A stretch of DNA of 64,000 nucleotides, from the NCBI GenBank assembly GCA_004431415.1, contig QPMI01000482.1:470169-534168 (forward strand). Reading direction: 5' to 3'. This stretch comes from Cyanophora paradoxa (Eukaryota; Glaucocystophyceae; Cyanophorales; Cyanophoraceae). The translations under genes were made by a program, and so were the position numbers. Of this stretch, positions 48,101-59,259 are shown in pieces (within the stretch, counting starts at the first letter, position 1; each line of letters begins with the position of its first letter). The notes beneath the pieces were generated by a model. That model saw nothing but the letters and a program-made list of their open reading frames with translations. It made no database searches and was not told where the DNA came from.

Positions 48101-48808
48101 TGTCCCAGGACACGCTGGCTCACGCCTGGCCGACGCACTATTATGAAATCATGAGCCTCACGCACCAGGCCTCTCGCGTCGCCGCGAAGTGGGCCGGGGG
48201 CCACGCGTGGCCGCACGCCGAGGGCCTCACGCCCGAGGGTCGCCCGCAGTCGAGCCCGACGCCCACAAGCTTACGAAGCTTGGGGACGAGTGCGTCGCTA
48301 CCGCCGGCTGGCTGGAGCCATACCGCCGCCACTGGAGCATTGGCCAGCACTCGCCCGTGGCGGCCTCTCTCGAGCCGCACGAGATGACAGTGTCGGGCCG
48401 CCGCCAGCTAATCGAGCTGAGCGAGCTGTTGCCGGCACAGGACCGCCTCCGCCTTGCGTGCGCCTCGACTGTTGCGGGCTATTTCCTGCACCGCGTCGAC
48501 TACGGTGCCCCGGGCACCGCCGGCGCCGTCGAGAAGATCCTCGGCCGCTTCTTTAAGTTCGCCGAGCCGCTCATGGTGGACGCGCGGGTCGACGCCTATG
48601 GCTTCGCCCTGCTGGCCCTCGAGCACGCGATCCAGTGGAAGACCGTGGCTTGCATCGGCGGCCGCGCCGGTCCCCACGACGCCCACAAGAGCGCCGTTGC
48701 CCTGGCCGACGGGAACCCTCTTGTCCCCTCGGACTCGGAGTTCACGGAAGCCGTTCACTCGCTTGCCGTCCTGGCTGCCTCCGTTGAGGTTCCGATCCCG
48801 GGGCGGGC
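45106..48808 (+). pseudogene. Retrotransposon gag-like polyprotein, copy 1 (3'-truncated by the duplication junction)
   Basis: The frame opens at ATG 45106 or, more conservatively, ATG 45175 (MDSMSGSNVLQWIQ), which starts both copies. The N-terminal 330 residues are helical and gag-capsid-like (TIRRRLEDDAEMRN, YDELSQKIADREITG). Zinc-binding motifs: CHCGESHYSFEC near 46440 and a classical CCHC knuckle CYNCGKTGHLAASC near 46640, which lies in the next frame. A 93-bp direct repeat (47259-47351, 47403-47495) duplicates an ALLLAAAPDPTEVEGADA block. The reading frame breaks near 46620, 47610, 47920 and 48200; most breaks sit in G or C runs where copy 2 has another length. The copy ends at 48808, where intron sequence of the membrane-protein gene resumes. 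Gag proteins package retroelement RNA into particles. Confidence 0.7.
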
Positions 48809-48811
48809 CGT

Positions 48812-51800
48812 TGAGCCGTTCTGCAACTGTGATCGCTTTCCTCTACATCTAGATCTGTGCTTAATTATAATGTTGTCACAATATTAATGTTGAGTGTGAC
48901 TGGACAGAATCGCTCCCAGCATGCTCTCAAGTCCTTCGTCCGAGTGGCTACGTGCACCATGGCCATCTATCTACCCACTGGCAGGCACCTCGGAGCTGAA
49001 GGGGGGCTGGTCCGAAACCGGCCGTACGCATTTACGTTGGGGTGAGTCCTGTCCTGTAAGCTGAAGCATATATAGAGAGATCCAAGAACGGCACCTCTGA
49101 TCATGAATTCTCAAATCAGGACCCGGAGTGTCGTCGTTGGCGAGGGGGCGCCTCTCCGTTTCTTTTTCTACATCGATATATTCATCTAGATCCGAGGTCT
49201 CGCGATCGGGGGCGAGGAGGATCTTCGGCTCCAAAAGCGGAGCCCCGAATCACACGGAAGTCACCTCAAGCGACGCCCGACAGTTCCACCCTTCAGCAAG
49301 CCCCGGAAACTCCGTTCTCGTGAAACAGGATCGGGGAAGCGCGGATCACGGCGGATCGTTCAATCCGGACACGGACAAGTCGCGAGTCACACTCCTGTCC
49401 GCCATCGGCGCCGTTGTCGGGAGCGTCGTTCTGAGTGCAATAGGTGAGATCATAAATCGAAATAGTTCTGTCACCATTTCGAACTTCGGAAGTCGCTGTT
49501 AACGGTGACGATTTCTCGCGCAGTGACAGGCCTTTCGATCTACTACCGAAGGCGACGCGCTGAATTGAAAGCGCGGATCCGGAGACGATCGAGCTCCTTG
49601 AAGTCGCCAGCAGCTCTAGATCTTCTGCAATCACGGCCTCGGCCTGGCAGAGTCGCAGTCTGGCCCGTTATAATTTCGGCCGCGGCTTCGACTTCCAAAG
49701 TCGAGCTGCGGCTGCCGATGCCAGCAGCAGCGTCTTTTCGCGAGAACGATTTGGCGGTCTACAACGCGCGAAATTCGGTCGACCCGTTTGTCCAGCAGGC
49801 GCAGCGACATGCCCAGATCAACGAGTGGATTGCCAAACATGCGCGGGCCACATCCATGACCAGCGCCGCTCTCATGATCACGGCCCAGCTCGCTGCAGCT
49901 GGCGCTCTTGAATCGCCTGCGCACGCTGCAGCTGTGAACTCCACCGAGGACGAACGATCGCGAACCCTCGCGCCCCCTTCTCAATGGTTATAAGGCCTGC
50001 TGCCGCGGCGGGTGCGCGCACGTGCACGCCGTCTCATAGAGAGATACTTCGCTGCCGCTCCCGCTAGCTCTATATATAGTGATTCACTTGTCGGCAGATT
50101 TGAGACTCGCGGTTGACGAGCTCGAGCGCGAAGGTGCGTCGACCGTCGGACGTCGTGATCGATGATTGTTGCGAGTCAATATTCAGGAGAGCCAGATCTT
50201 GATCATGAATTAAAGACGTCGACTCGGCGACGCGCGCGTGTGCCAGTATTTATAGTCGCGCCTTTATCTTCTAATCATGAATAGAAGGCCCATTTCAGGC
50301 CTGTAGCTCAGCGGCTGGATTCGAAATACTAGTCTTTTAACACGACGGAAGCTTATAATTGCTAACTTATGCGTATGATCATGATCTATAGCTAGATATC
50401 GATGTGTGCCCCTTTGATTTTCCTTTGGCGTCACGGCTTGGTGCCAATGCGTGTCGCGTGCCGCGATTCCCTCGGATTAGGCTAGCCGGCAGTCTATGCG
50501 TAGCCGCTAGCCCTAGTCTAGTGCTATCGAGCAGCTAGCTCTAGCACTCTCTGTATTCTGACTTAGCGCCGGGCGCGACTCCGTTTGGGGGTACGCGATC
50601 CCTGGACGGGTACACTTGTGAATAGACCACTTGTGCTCCCAGCTACAGCCCCAGCCCGTGCGTGACCGCACGGACGCTGCACCGGGTGGGAATCCTCTCA
50701 TCCGACAGGCGCCATCTGCTCACGGAGCCAGAACCCGATCATCAGCGACCCGTCATCAGCAACCGACCCAGCTCGGCGACCGCGGCTCAGCCGGCGCGCA
50801 GGTAGACCTCAGCAGAGGTCGTGGGTCGCTTCTCGCGCCCCGCCTGCGCCGCTCCGGGCTGATCCGCAGTTGGCGACCGAACATTCTGGAAAGAACCAGA
50901 ACTTAGTCCTGCGGATCCAGGAACGCGCGCGAATACCGAGGGATCCCCGTCCCGATCGGATCGTCGCCGTTTCCTGAGCGAGCTGCGTGCGAGCCCGTGG
51001 GATCATTCCTGATCGGTCGCTAGTCACTCGCCGCGACGCCAGCCTTCTCCGGCTGTTGCGATCGTGCTGGACAAGACGAAGAGCGATCGGATCGACGGCT
51101 GAGGCGTGCGCGCCCGAGCTGTCTCCGGAATCGCCGCAGCCGAGCTAGTGAGCTTGCTCGCCGCTGCTGTGGACCACGACGGCCTCGGATCTCGAGCGAG
51201 GCACATTCTCTCACGGAAAAGCGTGGCATTACGTCGCCGCTTGACCTGAGAATGTCCTCGGGACCGGAGCCTCCGCGGAGTTCGTCGTCCGGGCCGCGCA
51301 CGCGCGTGGCGCCGCCGACATGGACTCTATGAGCGGATCAAATGTTTTGCAATGGATCCAGAGCCTGCCGAAGCTGCCGCCGGGCAGCGATCAGCGCACG
51401 GTTCAGGACCACCTCCGCCAGTTCGAGAGCTGCGCGAGCATGAGCAAGGACTTGCTCAGTGTCTCGCCGACTGCACACATTGAAGTGCAGAAGCGAACTG
51501 GGTGGGCTCTTCTCGGCACGCTAGATCACGGGCACCCCGTGCGCCAGAACATCTCGCTGTTCCAGAGCGCCGAGCAGATCGACACTCGCGAGCTCGAGAA
51601 GCTGAAGGCGTACCGGGCCGAGCGTGCGCGCACGAGCACGGCGGACCCGCGAGACGTCGCGATCCTCGAGACGCTCGACGAGAAGATCGCGCAAGCCGAG
51701 GAGGGCTTGCAGCGGACCGCCCTCACGGTCACGTACACCGCGATCAGGCGCCGTCTCGAAGATGACGCCGAGATGCGGAACCCTGACCGGTACAAGGCGC

Positions 51801-54800
51801 TCCTCGACCTGCCGCACGTGGCGAGGCGCCGGAGGCGTTCTATCGCCGCGTCCTCGACTTGAGCATCATCCCGGAGTGCCGCGAGGCGCACGAGACACCG
51901 CTTATGGCACTCATGCGCCACGCGGGCCAGATGCTCAAGCGCCGCACTCGCAATCAGTGCCGCGACTTCGAAGACTCCGAGATTTCGGACACCGATCGCC
52001 GGCACATGATGACGAACTTCTCCACGGCTCGGAAGATCTATGACGAGCTGTCGCAGAAGATCGCGGACCGCGAGATCACGGGACCCTCTGCGGTCATCGA
52101 CCTGGTAACCAAGCGCACCAATGAACTGGGCGCCTGGGACGTCGATATCTCCAAAGTCCCCGGCTCGGCCCTAGTGCTGGGCTCGCGCGGGACGCCGCTG
52201 CAGGCGCCCACGGCTGCCTCGCGCACGCCGCAGAGCGCGCCGCCGATCACGCACACGCCAGCTGTCCCCGTCGTCCCCTCGCGCTCGAACGCGGGCGCCG
52301 GCGCGGGCACGCGCATCATGCTCGCGACGACGGTGTCGGAAGCCGAGATCGCAGAGCTTGAGGCAAACGCGTACGGGTGGGACGCGGACGACGCCGAGGA
52401 TCAGAACGCCGAGGTCATCTCGTTCCTGCAGCTCATTGCTCGGGACGAGCCCCTCGTCGTAGTCCGCGCGCTCTACCCGTCGGCGTCCGCACCGCCGCCC
52501 CGCCTTGACGACCCGGTCTATCAGCAGAAGATCAAAGACTTCCTGAAGGCCCGGGGTCTCCCCGAGAAGCCCCGGCGGCCGTGCCACTGCGGCGAGTCGC
52601 ACTACTCGTTTGAGTGCCGGACCAACCCGCGGCCTCTGCCCGAGTGGTCGGCAATCAACCCGGCCAAGCGCCGCGGGCCAACGGGCGCAGGCACCGGTGA
52701 CCCGAAGCGCCGGTTCTACCCCGCGCCGCAGGGTGGGAACGGCCGCTCGAGCCCCCGCCCCAGCAAGCTGCAGGGCCCCGGGCGTGCTACAACTGCGGCA
52801 AAACCGGCCACCTGGCCGCGTCCTGCCCGGCCCAGGCGCAGACGCTCGAGGCCGCGGTCCGCCGCGCGCTTGCAGAACACGCCGCCGCCGCTGCAGCCCC
52901 GCCCGTGCCGCCCGCGACGCCGGCGCCCTGGGCTGACCCCAACGCCTTCACGATCGCGCGCGCCATGCTCGAGCAGGCTGCCCGAAGCGGCGCCGCCGGC
53001 CCGTCCGCGACTGCACTGCTTCCCGCGCCGACCGGCGGCCACGGGTCGGGGCCCACGGCGGCCCCGGCGCCCGCCGAGCTTGGCAAGGAAAAGCACGTGT
53101 ACCGTGTGCGCATCGTGCGCAGCGACGAGGCGTTGGTCGACGATACCTTCCGAGCCTTCACCGCAGCGGCCGCGGCGCACGCCGCCGCGCTGCAGGACCC
53201 CGGGACGGCCCCGCTCTCAACGCGGTCGCCGCAGCCGCCACCGCTTTCGCGATCGCAGTAGTGCAGCTGTCCGGGGAAAGCCGCCCAGACCTGTGCCCCA
53301 CGGGAGCCGAGAGGCCGGCCCCCTGCGAGGCGCAGGACCTGTTGCCGACCCGCCCGGAGTCGGGCCTGGACGAGGGGAGAAGAAGGTCGCGTTCGACGCA
53401 GTGGACGCCGCCCTCGAGGAAATCGCACTCCTCTTGGCGGCCGCCCCGGACCCAACGGAGGTCGAGGGCGCTGACGCAGCAGCGAAGGGTCCCGCGCCGA
53501 CGCCCGTGCCGACTTCTTTCCCCGCCGAGCTCGCCGCCGGCATCGTGGACGCCGCCCTTGAGGAGGTCGCACTCCTCTTGGCGGCCGCCCCGGACCCAAC
53601 GGAGGTCGAGGGCGCTGACGCAGAAGCGAAGGGTCCCGAGCCCGCGACGGAGCTCGCTCCCACCAAGTCGGTCCCCGAGACCGCCGCCGCCGAGGCTCCG
53701 GCGGACCCCGCCGCCGGCGTGGGCTGCTGCCTGGGGTACTCCTCGGGGGCCGAGACGGTAGCGAGCCTCGAGGTGACCGACGACGGCGCCTCCCTCGCCG
53801 ACGAGGACGCGACCGTAGCGTCTAAGGAGACCCTGCGCCTCAACCGCGCTCGCCTCCTCAGCGCTAGCCCCGGCCTAGACCTCACTCACTTCGGAGCCGT
53901 TGAGTTAGAGCCGGTGAAGGGCCGCGAGCACGAGCTGGGGCCCGTTCCTCTCTGGAACGTGGACGCGCACAAGCTGAAGGGCGCCGCGTCGGTCCCGCTC
54001 GACCGCGCGGCGTTCCTGTACCCAGCGCCGTGCGAGACTCACTGCGGCTGCACTGTGAGCGAGGGGCTGATCGAGGTCCGGGACGAGCAGTGGTATGCCA
54101 CTGCGTTCCGCTGCCCGGCCCGCACCCGCCAGACGCTCTCCTTCTTGCTTGCGGCGTTCTCTCAGCCGCTCGCCACCGAGAGCACGTACCTCGGCTCGCG
54201 GACCCTCCCCACTGCGTTCCTGCAGATGCTGGGGCATGACCCGCTGTCCCAGGACACGCTGGCTCACGCCTGGCCGACGCACTATTATGAAATCATGAGC
54301 CTCACGCACCAGGCCTCTCGCGTCGCCGCGAAGTGGGCCGGGGCCACGCGTGGCCGCACGCCGAGGCCTCACGCCCGAGGGTCGCCCCGCAGTCGAGCCC
54401 GACGCCCACAAGCTTACGAAGCTTGGGGACGAGTGCGTCGCTACCGCCGGCTGGCTGGAGCCATACCGCCGCCACTGGAGCATTGGCCAGCACTCGCCCG
54501 TGGCGGCCTCTCTCGAGCCGCACGAGATGACAGTGTCGGGCCGCCGCCAGCTAATCGAGCTGAGCGAGCTGTTGCCGGCACAGGACCGCCTCCGCCTTGC
54601 GTGCGCCTCGACTGTTGCGGGCTATTTCCTGCACCGCGTCGACTACGGTGCCCCGGGCACCGCCGGCGCCGTCGAGAAGATCCTCGGCCGCTTCTTTAAG
54701 TTCGCCGAGCCGCTCATGGTGGACGCGCGGGTCGACGCCTATGGCTTCGCCCTGCTGGCCCTCGAGCACGCGATCCAGTGGAAGACCGTGGCTTGCATCG

Positions 54801-54951
54801 GCGGCCGCGCCGGTCCCCACGACGCCCACAAGAGCGCCGTTGCCCTGGCCGACGGGAACCCTCTTGTCCCCTCGGACTCGGAGTTCACGGAAGCCGTTCA
54901 CTCGCTTGCCGTCCTGGCTGCCTCCGTTGAGGTTCCGATCCCGGGGCGGGC
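48812..54951. repeat. Tandem duplication unit, copy 2 (6.14 kb)
   Basis: Direct repeat of 42664-48808. It lacks exon 1 of the membrane-protein gene because the unit begins in intron 1. At 54951 it continues into element sequence that copy 1 does not have, so copy 2 is the one attached to the rest of the retroelement. Confidence 0.95.
48908..49993 (+). pseudogene. 5'-truncated duplicate of the membrane-protein gene
   Basis: Contains exons 2-4 (48908-49041, 49120-49443, 49524 on), identical in sequence to copy 1, but without the signal-peptide exon or promoter. A one-base loss near 49951 (AACGATCG where copy 1 has AACCGATCG) shifts the C-terminus, ending it at 49993 instead of the longer tail of copy 1. 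If the duplication is real this is a non-functional fragment; if it is an assembly artefact, it is the same locus read twice. Confidence 0.8.
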
Positions 54952-56035
54952 ACGTCTCCGCTCGGATCGGGACGCCGAGGGATGGCTGCGGGCAGCGCTC
55001 GCGGAGCGTCTGACCGCGTACCGCGACGGCCGTGCCCCCGCCTTCCCGGTCGTGAGCGAGGGCGAGTCCCGCACGGTTGAACGCGTTCCGGTGGAGCCCC
55101 GCGTCGCCGCCGCCCGCGTTCTGCACCTCCGGGACCTGCACTTGTGCGACACCTGGCTGCACTGGCCGCGCCTGCACGGGGCAGAGCCTGGCACGTGGAG
55201 GGTCGGCCGCGTGCGCCCGATCACGCGCACCACGCAGTTGCCCCTGCACGGCACGACGCGAGGCGGGCAGCTGCCCACGATCGTGCCTGAGGAGCTCTAC
55301 GTGCTGAGCCAGCTCGGCCCGCGCCCGCCGCTCACCGCCCTGTGCGATGCAGCCTGGGCCCGCACGGTTCCCGGATCCGCCGGGCCGCGGAGCTGCTCCG
55401 GTACATCGAGGGGCCAAGGCGGGCGACCGGGCCCACCTCGTCATTCTATTCCGTAGGCTGCTGAAGAAGCGGGCCGGTTTCAATGACGAGGCTGTCAAGG
55501 ACATGATCGCGCTCGTGGAGAAGTGGCGCACGGATGCAGGCAGCCGCACCCCACTCCTCTCCACGACCTGCCCACCACGCCGAAGCCGGCGTCGGACACG
55601 ACGGGCGCCTACACGGCGAAGGCCGTCAGCGCGACGATCAAGGAGGCTAAGGCCTGCCTGCCGCCGCGCCCGCCTGTGAAGGCGCTCTCGCCGAGGGACC
55701 CGCCAGCGCCGGCGCGGCCGGCGCCCGTTCCTGTCCCGCCGCCTGCACCGACGGCGAAGCTCGTGACCTTGCACGCCGCGGCAACATGGCCGCCGCTTGC
55801 GAGCCCGATGGCGCCGCGGCCCACCGCCGCTCCGACGCCGCCCGCCACTGAGCCCGCGCCTGTCGAGCCTCGCCTGAGCGAGCCGCTACTCGACGTCGCG
55901 CGCGCGACCGCGCCGGCTCCCCGGCAGGCCGCCCGTCGCGGCGAGCGTGGCCGCGGGACGGGTCGTGCGCGTCAGCACCCGTGGGCGCGGCTCGCAGGGG
56001 CCACGAACCCGCAGCGCCCGCCGTGGGCAGGCTGA
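51320..56035 (+). CDS. Retrotransposon gag-like polyprotein, copy 2, continuing downstream (frameshifted)
   Basis: ATG 51320 (MDSMSGSNVLQWIQ) begins the same protein as copy 1, with frame changes near 51820, 52770, 53200, 53370 and 54340-54390. The CHCGESHYSFEC and CYNCGKTGHLAASC zinc motifs recur at about 52584 and 52790. Beyond the duplicated part the protein continues through DTWLHWPRLHGAEPGTWRVG (55150-55210), LYVLSQLGPRPPLTALC (55300), and LVILFRRLLKKRAGFNDEA (55440-55490) into a Pro/Ala-rich tail ending near 56035. I recognise only the zinc knuckles, so the gag label rests on them and on the protease and reverse transcriptase farther downstream on the same strand. The continuation at 56051 is probably the same polyprotein with a base missing. 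Confidence 0.65.
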
Positions 56036-56050
56036 GGGGAAGACGCCGAG

Positions 56051-59000
56051 ATGGGCGAGCGGGGCGACGGCGATGAGGCGCCCGAGGAAGCGCCGCCGCC
56101 GCCGCCGCCGTCGGCTATCGATGAGAACCTGAGCCAGCGGGCCCTGTACGAGGCTATGGGCGTGATGAGCGGCGTCCTCGCAGTGCCGGGGTGCCCGCCT
56201 CGGCTCTGTGAGGGAAACAGATCACCGAGTGGCCCATGACGGCCCGGTCTGATCTCGCCCACCGCTGGAGCATCCCCTTCGACGCACTGAAGGGCACGTT
56301 CGAGGACCTGCGGGTCCCGCACCTCAAGGCGTTTCTCGCCAGCGAGAGGAGCACGCCAATCCAGAACCGCCTGGATGGGCCGCCCGTGCCGCACGAGGAG
56401 CCGCCGGAGGGCCGCGTCGCGCTCAGAGCCGATCGCACCGTTCGCCTCGCGCGGCTCAACGCGGCCGCGTTCGAGCTCTTCATGATCGCGCTGGGCTCCG
56501 TGGCCCGTCACGCCCCACTCCCACGATCTCCCGTTCCACCTGCATGAGTGGACGGAGCAGCAGTTGGAGCACTTCCTGACTCTGCGTTGGACGATCCCTG
56601 CCACGCGCCTGCCGCGGTGGACGCACGGGGCCGCTTCAACCGAGCGCGGCCGTCATCCCGCCGCAGTGGGCCCAGTACCTCTTGCGTGCTCACACCATGT
56701 TCCGCGCCGAGGCGGTTGGGACCACCGTTCCCTCCGCGGAACGCGCCGGCCTGGAGTTCCCGTACGGGGTTCGCTGGCTGCGCCGCCACCTGCAGCTAGG
56801 GACGCGCGCGCAGGAGGAAGCCGCCGAGAGCGACCCGCACAGGGCTTGGCCCTGACCGCCCAGCGCGCGGCCTTCCAGGAGAAGGTCTTGCATGCCCTCG
56901 AGCGTCACGCTGCACGGCAGTCGTTCACGTTCGACGATGCGCTTGTGGGCACCTACATCGCCGATGAGCCTGAGCCCCGCCTCGAGCCGCTCGACATTGA
57001 CCATGTCGAGAGCGAAGAGGAAGAGGGCGAGAAGGAAGAGGCGCCGGCTGCCATCCCTGCGGCGGCGCACAGGCCGTTCGAGCCGCACAAGGACTGGCAG
57101 CCGCGGCCGCTGTTCTCGTTGGCGGACCCGACGTACGCCAACGATCACAAGCTCTTGCGCGAGTACATGGACCGGAAACACGCGTTTTTCCGGCCCCTGG
57201 AATGCTATGAGCCAGGGTTCACTGAATGGGCAACGCTGCCCGCGATCAGCTACCCCTTGCGCTGGCAGCACGCCGGCGACGTTGACGAGTACAACGTCGA
57301 CGTGCTCACGCTGCAGGACCAGCACATGGGCGAGCTGTGCTCAACTATGCTCAAGCGCGTCGGCCCCGCGCGCGCGGCATAGTGAACTGGTTCTCGCTCG
57401 TAGGCCCGCCTCAGCGGCCGTTCGACGAGGATCGGAGCTCTTCGACCTGCAGGGCTTGCATTCCCGCACGCCGCCTGCGGCGTCAGCTTGGATATCGTGC
57501 AGTACCTCGCGGTCGGACCCGTACCGCACAGTCTGCCGTCCCGACGTACACGGGCGCCTGGGATCTCACGCACGAGGGCACAGCCCACGCACCCGTGTGT
57601 TCGACCCTGGGCCAGGTCTCGCGGGTGCTGTATACCGCCTTCTTCCACGAAGGCGGCGGCGCGCGGAACGCCCCGCCGCCGTACATGCCGCACCCCGAGC
57701 GCCCCACCCTGCACACCTCAGTCTTGGGCGGTAACATCGCCGACCCGAACGAGGAGGACGCCAGGACGCCGTTCGCGACCCGCTTCGCGCGCGACGTCGC
57801 CGTGCTGGCCCTGCTGCGCCCGCTCGCCGACAAGCGCGTCGAGAACGTTGAGGGTCGCCTGCAGACGCGGCGCATCTACGCGCCCCGCCTCGTGGCAGGC
57901 ACGGCCACGCCCGCGCCGAACGCTGCCTGCGACAAGACGTCGCAGGGGGCGCGCCGCACCAGCGCGAGAACAAGAAGCTGTGGCTCGCAGTGACGGTCGC
58001 CCAGCTTGCGAGCCAGCCCAAGAAGAGCCACGCGAACCCGCGGCTCGTCACCGCGTTCGGTTACGAGCTGCCGCCTTTCCCGAACTCACCTCCGGGACGT
58101 GCCCTTGGGCGCCGATCCCGGCGGAAGAGGAAATCCTCGCGACGGCCATCGGTTTTACGCTGGCCTGGCACGCGCGCTTCTTCCAGCGTCACGCGCCGGG
58201 CAAGCACCTCCGCAGCCAGCACTGGGCTGATGACTTTCTGTCGCTGCGGCCATGGACGTCGAGTCGGAACGCCCGGCTGACTACGTCCCCGAGATCGCTC
58301 GGGCGGTCGCCGATCACATGGATGACTTCAACAAGGTGTTGAACTCGTTCCGCTGCGTGGTGCCGACGGTCTGATGGTGTTCATTCACGAGGCCTTCCTG
58401 ACTAAGCCGACGGCCAAGCCGGACCGCGGTCCGACTCTTGCCTCAGGCAAGAAGGTCTTCGACGCGGACGCGAGGCCGACGTACCCGGACGTCATCCCAC
58501 GCTTGCGTGGAAGTTTGGCCGAACAATGCGGTCGTGCCGGACCACGAGGGTCGTGCGGCGATCTGTGGGCGGATCCTGCTCGCGATGCTGCAGGGCTTCC
58601 AGTATCCCCGCATCCCGCTGCTCGCGCAGCGGTGGACAACTGTGCGCCCTGAACGCCGCCATGCCCCAGAACGTGGCCGAGGTCTTCAGGGCCCTCTTGC
58701 GCACTATGACGAGGATGAGTGCGCCGACTCGGATGCCCGCGCGCTGGCGGACGGCATCCGCGCGTACCTCACAAACATGCCGCACGGTCTCGGGTACCAG
58801 CGTCTTGAGCTCGGCTCGCCCCCGATGGCCGGCGCCGAGGACGCGTGGCCCGCCGGCGATGACCTTGGCGCCGGGGCAAGAGTGGATACAGCGCCACCTT
58901 GAGGCCGCCCGCGCCGCCGAGGAGCTGGAGAACTGTCCCGGGAACTTCCCGCTGGGCTCATCTTTACCGATGAGGCTATACCCCTGCGGCCTCAGTTCGA

Positions 59001-59180
59001 GACGATGCTCCGTTCGCTCTACGCCGATCTGAATGTCGCGATCCGCCTCGCGCGCCCGATCGACTGGGAGACGGACGACCCCGTGCTCCCCGACTGGACG
59101 TTGAGGCTCTGCGCCCGGCGCTGATGTGGGACGCGGTCCAGAACAAGGGCGCCGCGCCCTCGGCCGGCGCAGCCTGACTG
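56051..59180 (+). CDS. Middle part of the retroelement polyprotein, function unknown (fragmented frames)
   Basis: Successive frames, each one base apart, carry natural-looking protein: AIDENLSQRALYEAMGVMSG (56115), TFEDLRVPHLKAFLASE (56300, resembling a SAP-type helix pair), WAQYLLRAHTMFRAEAVG (56675), HALERHAARQSFTFDDALVG (56895), PTYANDHKLLREYMDRKH (57128), TYTGAWDLTHEGTAH (57545), DPNEEDARTPFATRFARDVA (57742), ADHMDDFNKVLNSFRCVV (58310), and MLRSLYADLNVAIRLARPID (59005). Breaks fall every 200-500 bp. No catalytic domain was recognised. It links the zinc-knuckle protein to the Arg-rich region and protease, and so probably belongs to one very long gag-pol unit, or to two adjacent elements. 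Confidence 0.45.
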
Positions 59181-59259
59181 CGACGGCGGCTGTCGATAAG
59201 GAGGCCGAAAGCCTTCTGGTTCGCACGCCGTACCAGCCGATCTACGAAGGAGCGGTCCG

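Larger units (their letters stand above)
42664..48808. repeat. Tandem duplication unit, copy 1 (6.15 kb)
   Basis: Matches 48812-54951 at every base I compared, except for one-base length differences in G or C runs. It starts in intron 1 of the membrane-protein gene and ends inside the gag-like frame. Three bases (CGT, 48809-48811) separate the copies. The offset is 6148 at the left and about 6143 at the right because of the indels. Confidence 0.95.

Noticed and set aside
42664-48808. The 6.15 kb direct repeats as two LTRs of one element
   Set aside because: They contain a spliced gene and gag coding sequence and end mid-frame; LTRs do not carry gag in this way.
51859-54699. 946-codon continuous frame as a genuine full-length protein
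   Set aside because: Parts of it read the wrong frame (the CCHC knuckle becomes Arg/Pro-rich sequence), so its continuity is a by-product of few stops in GC-rich DNA.
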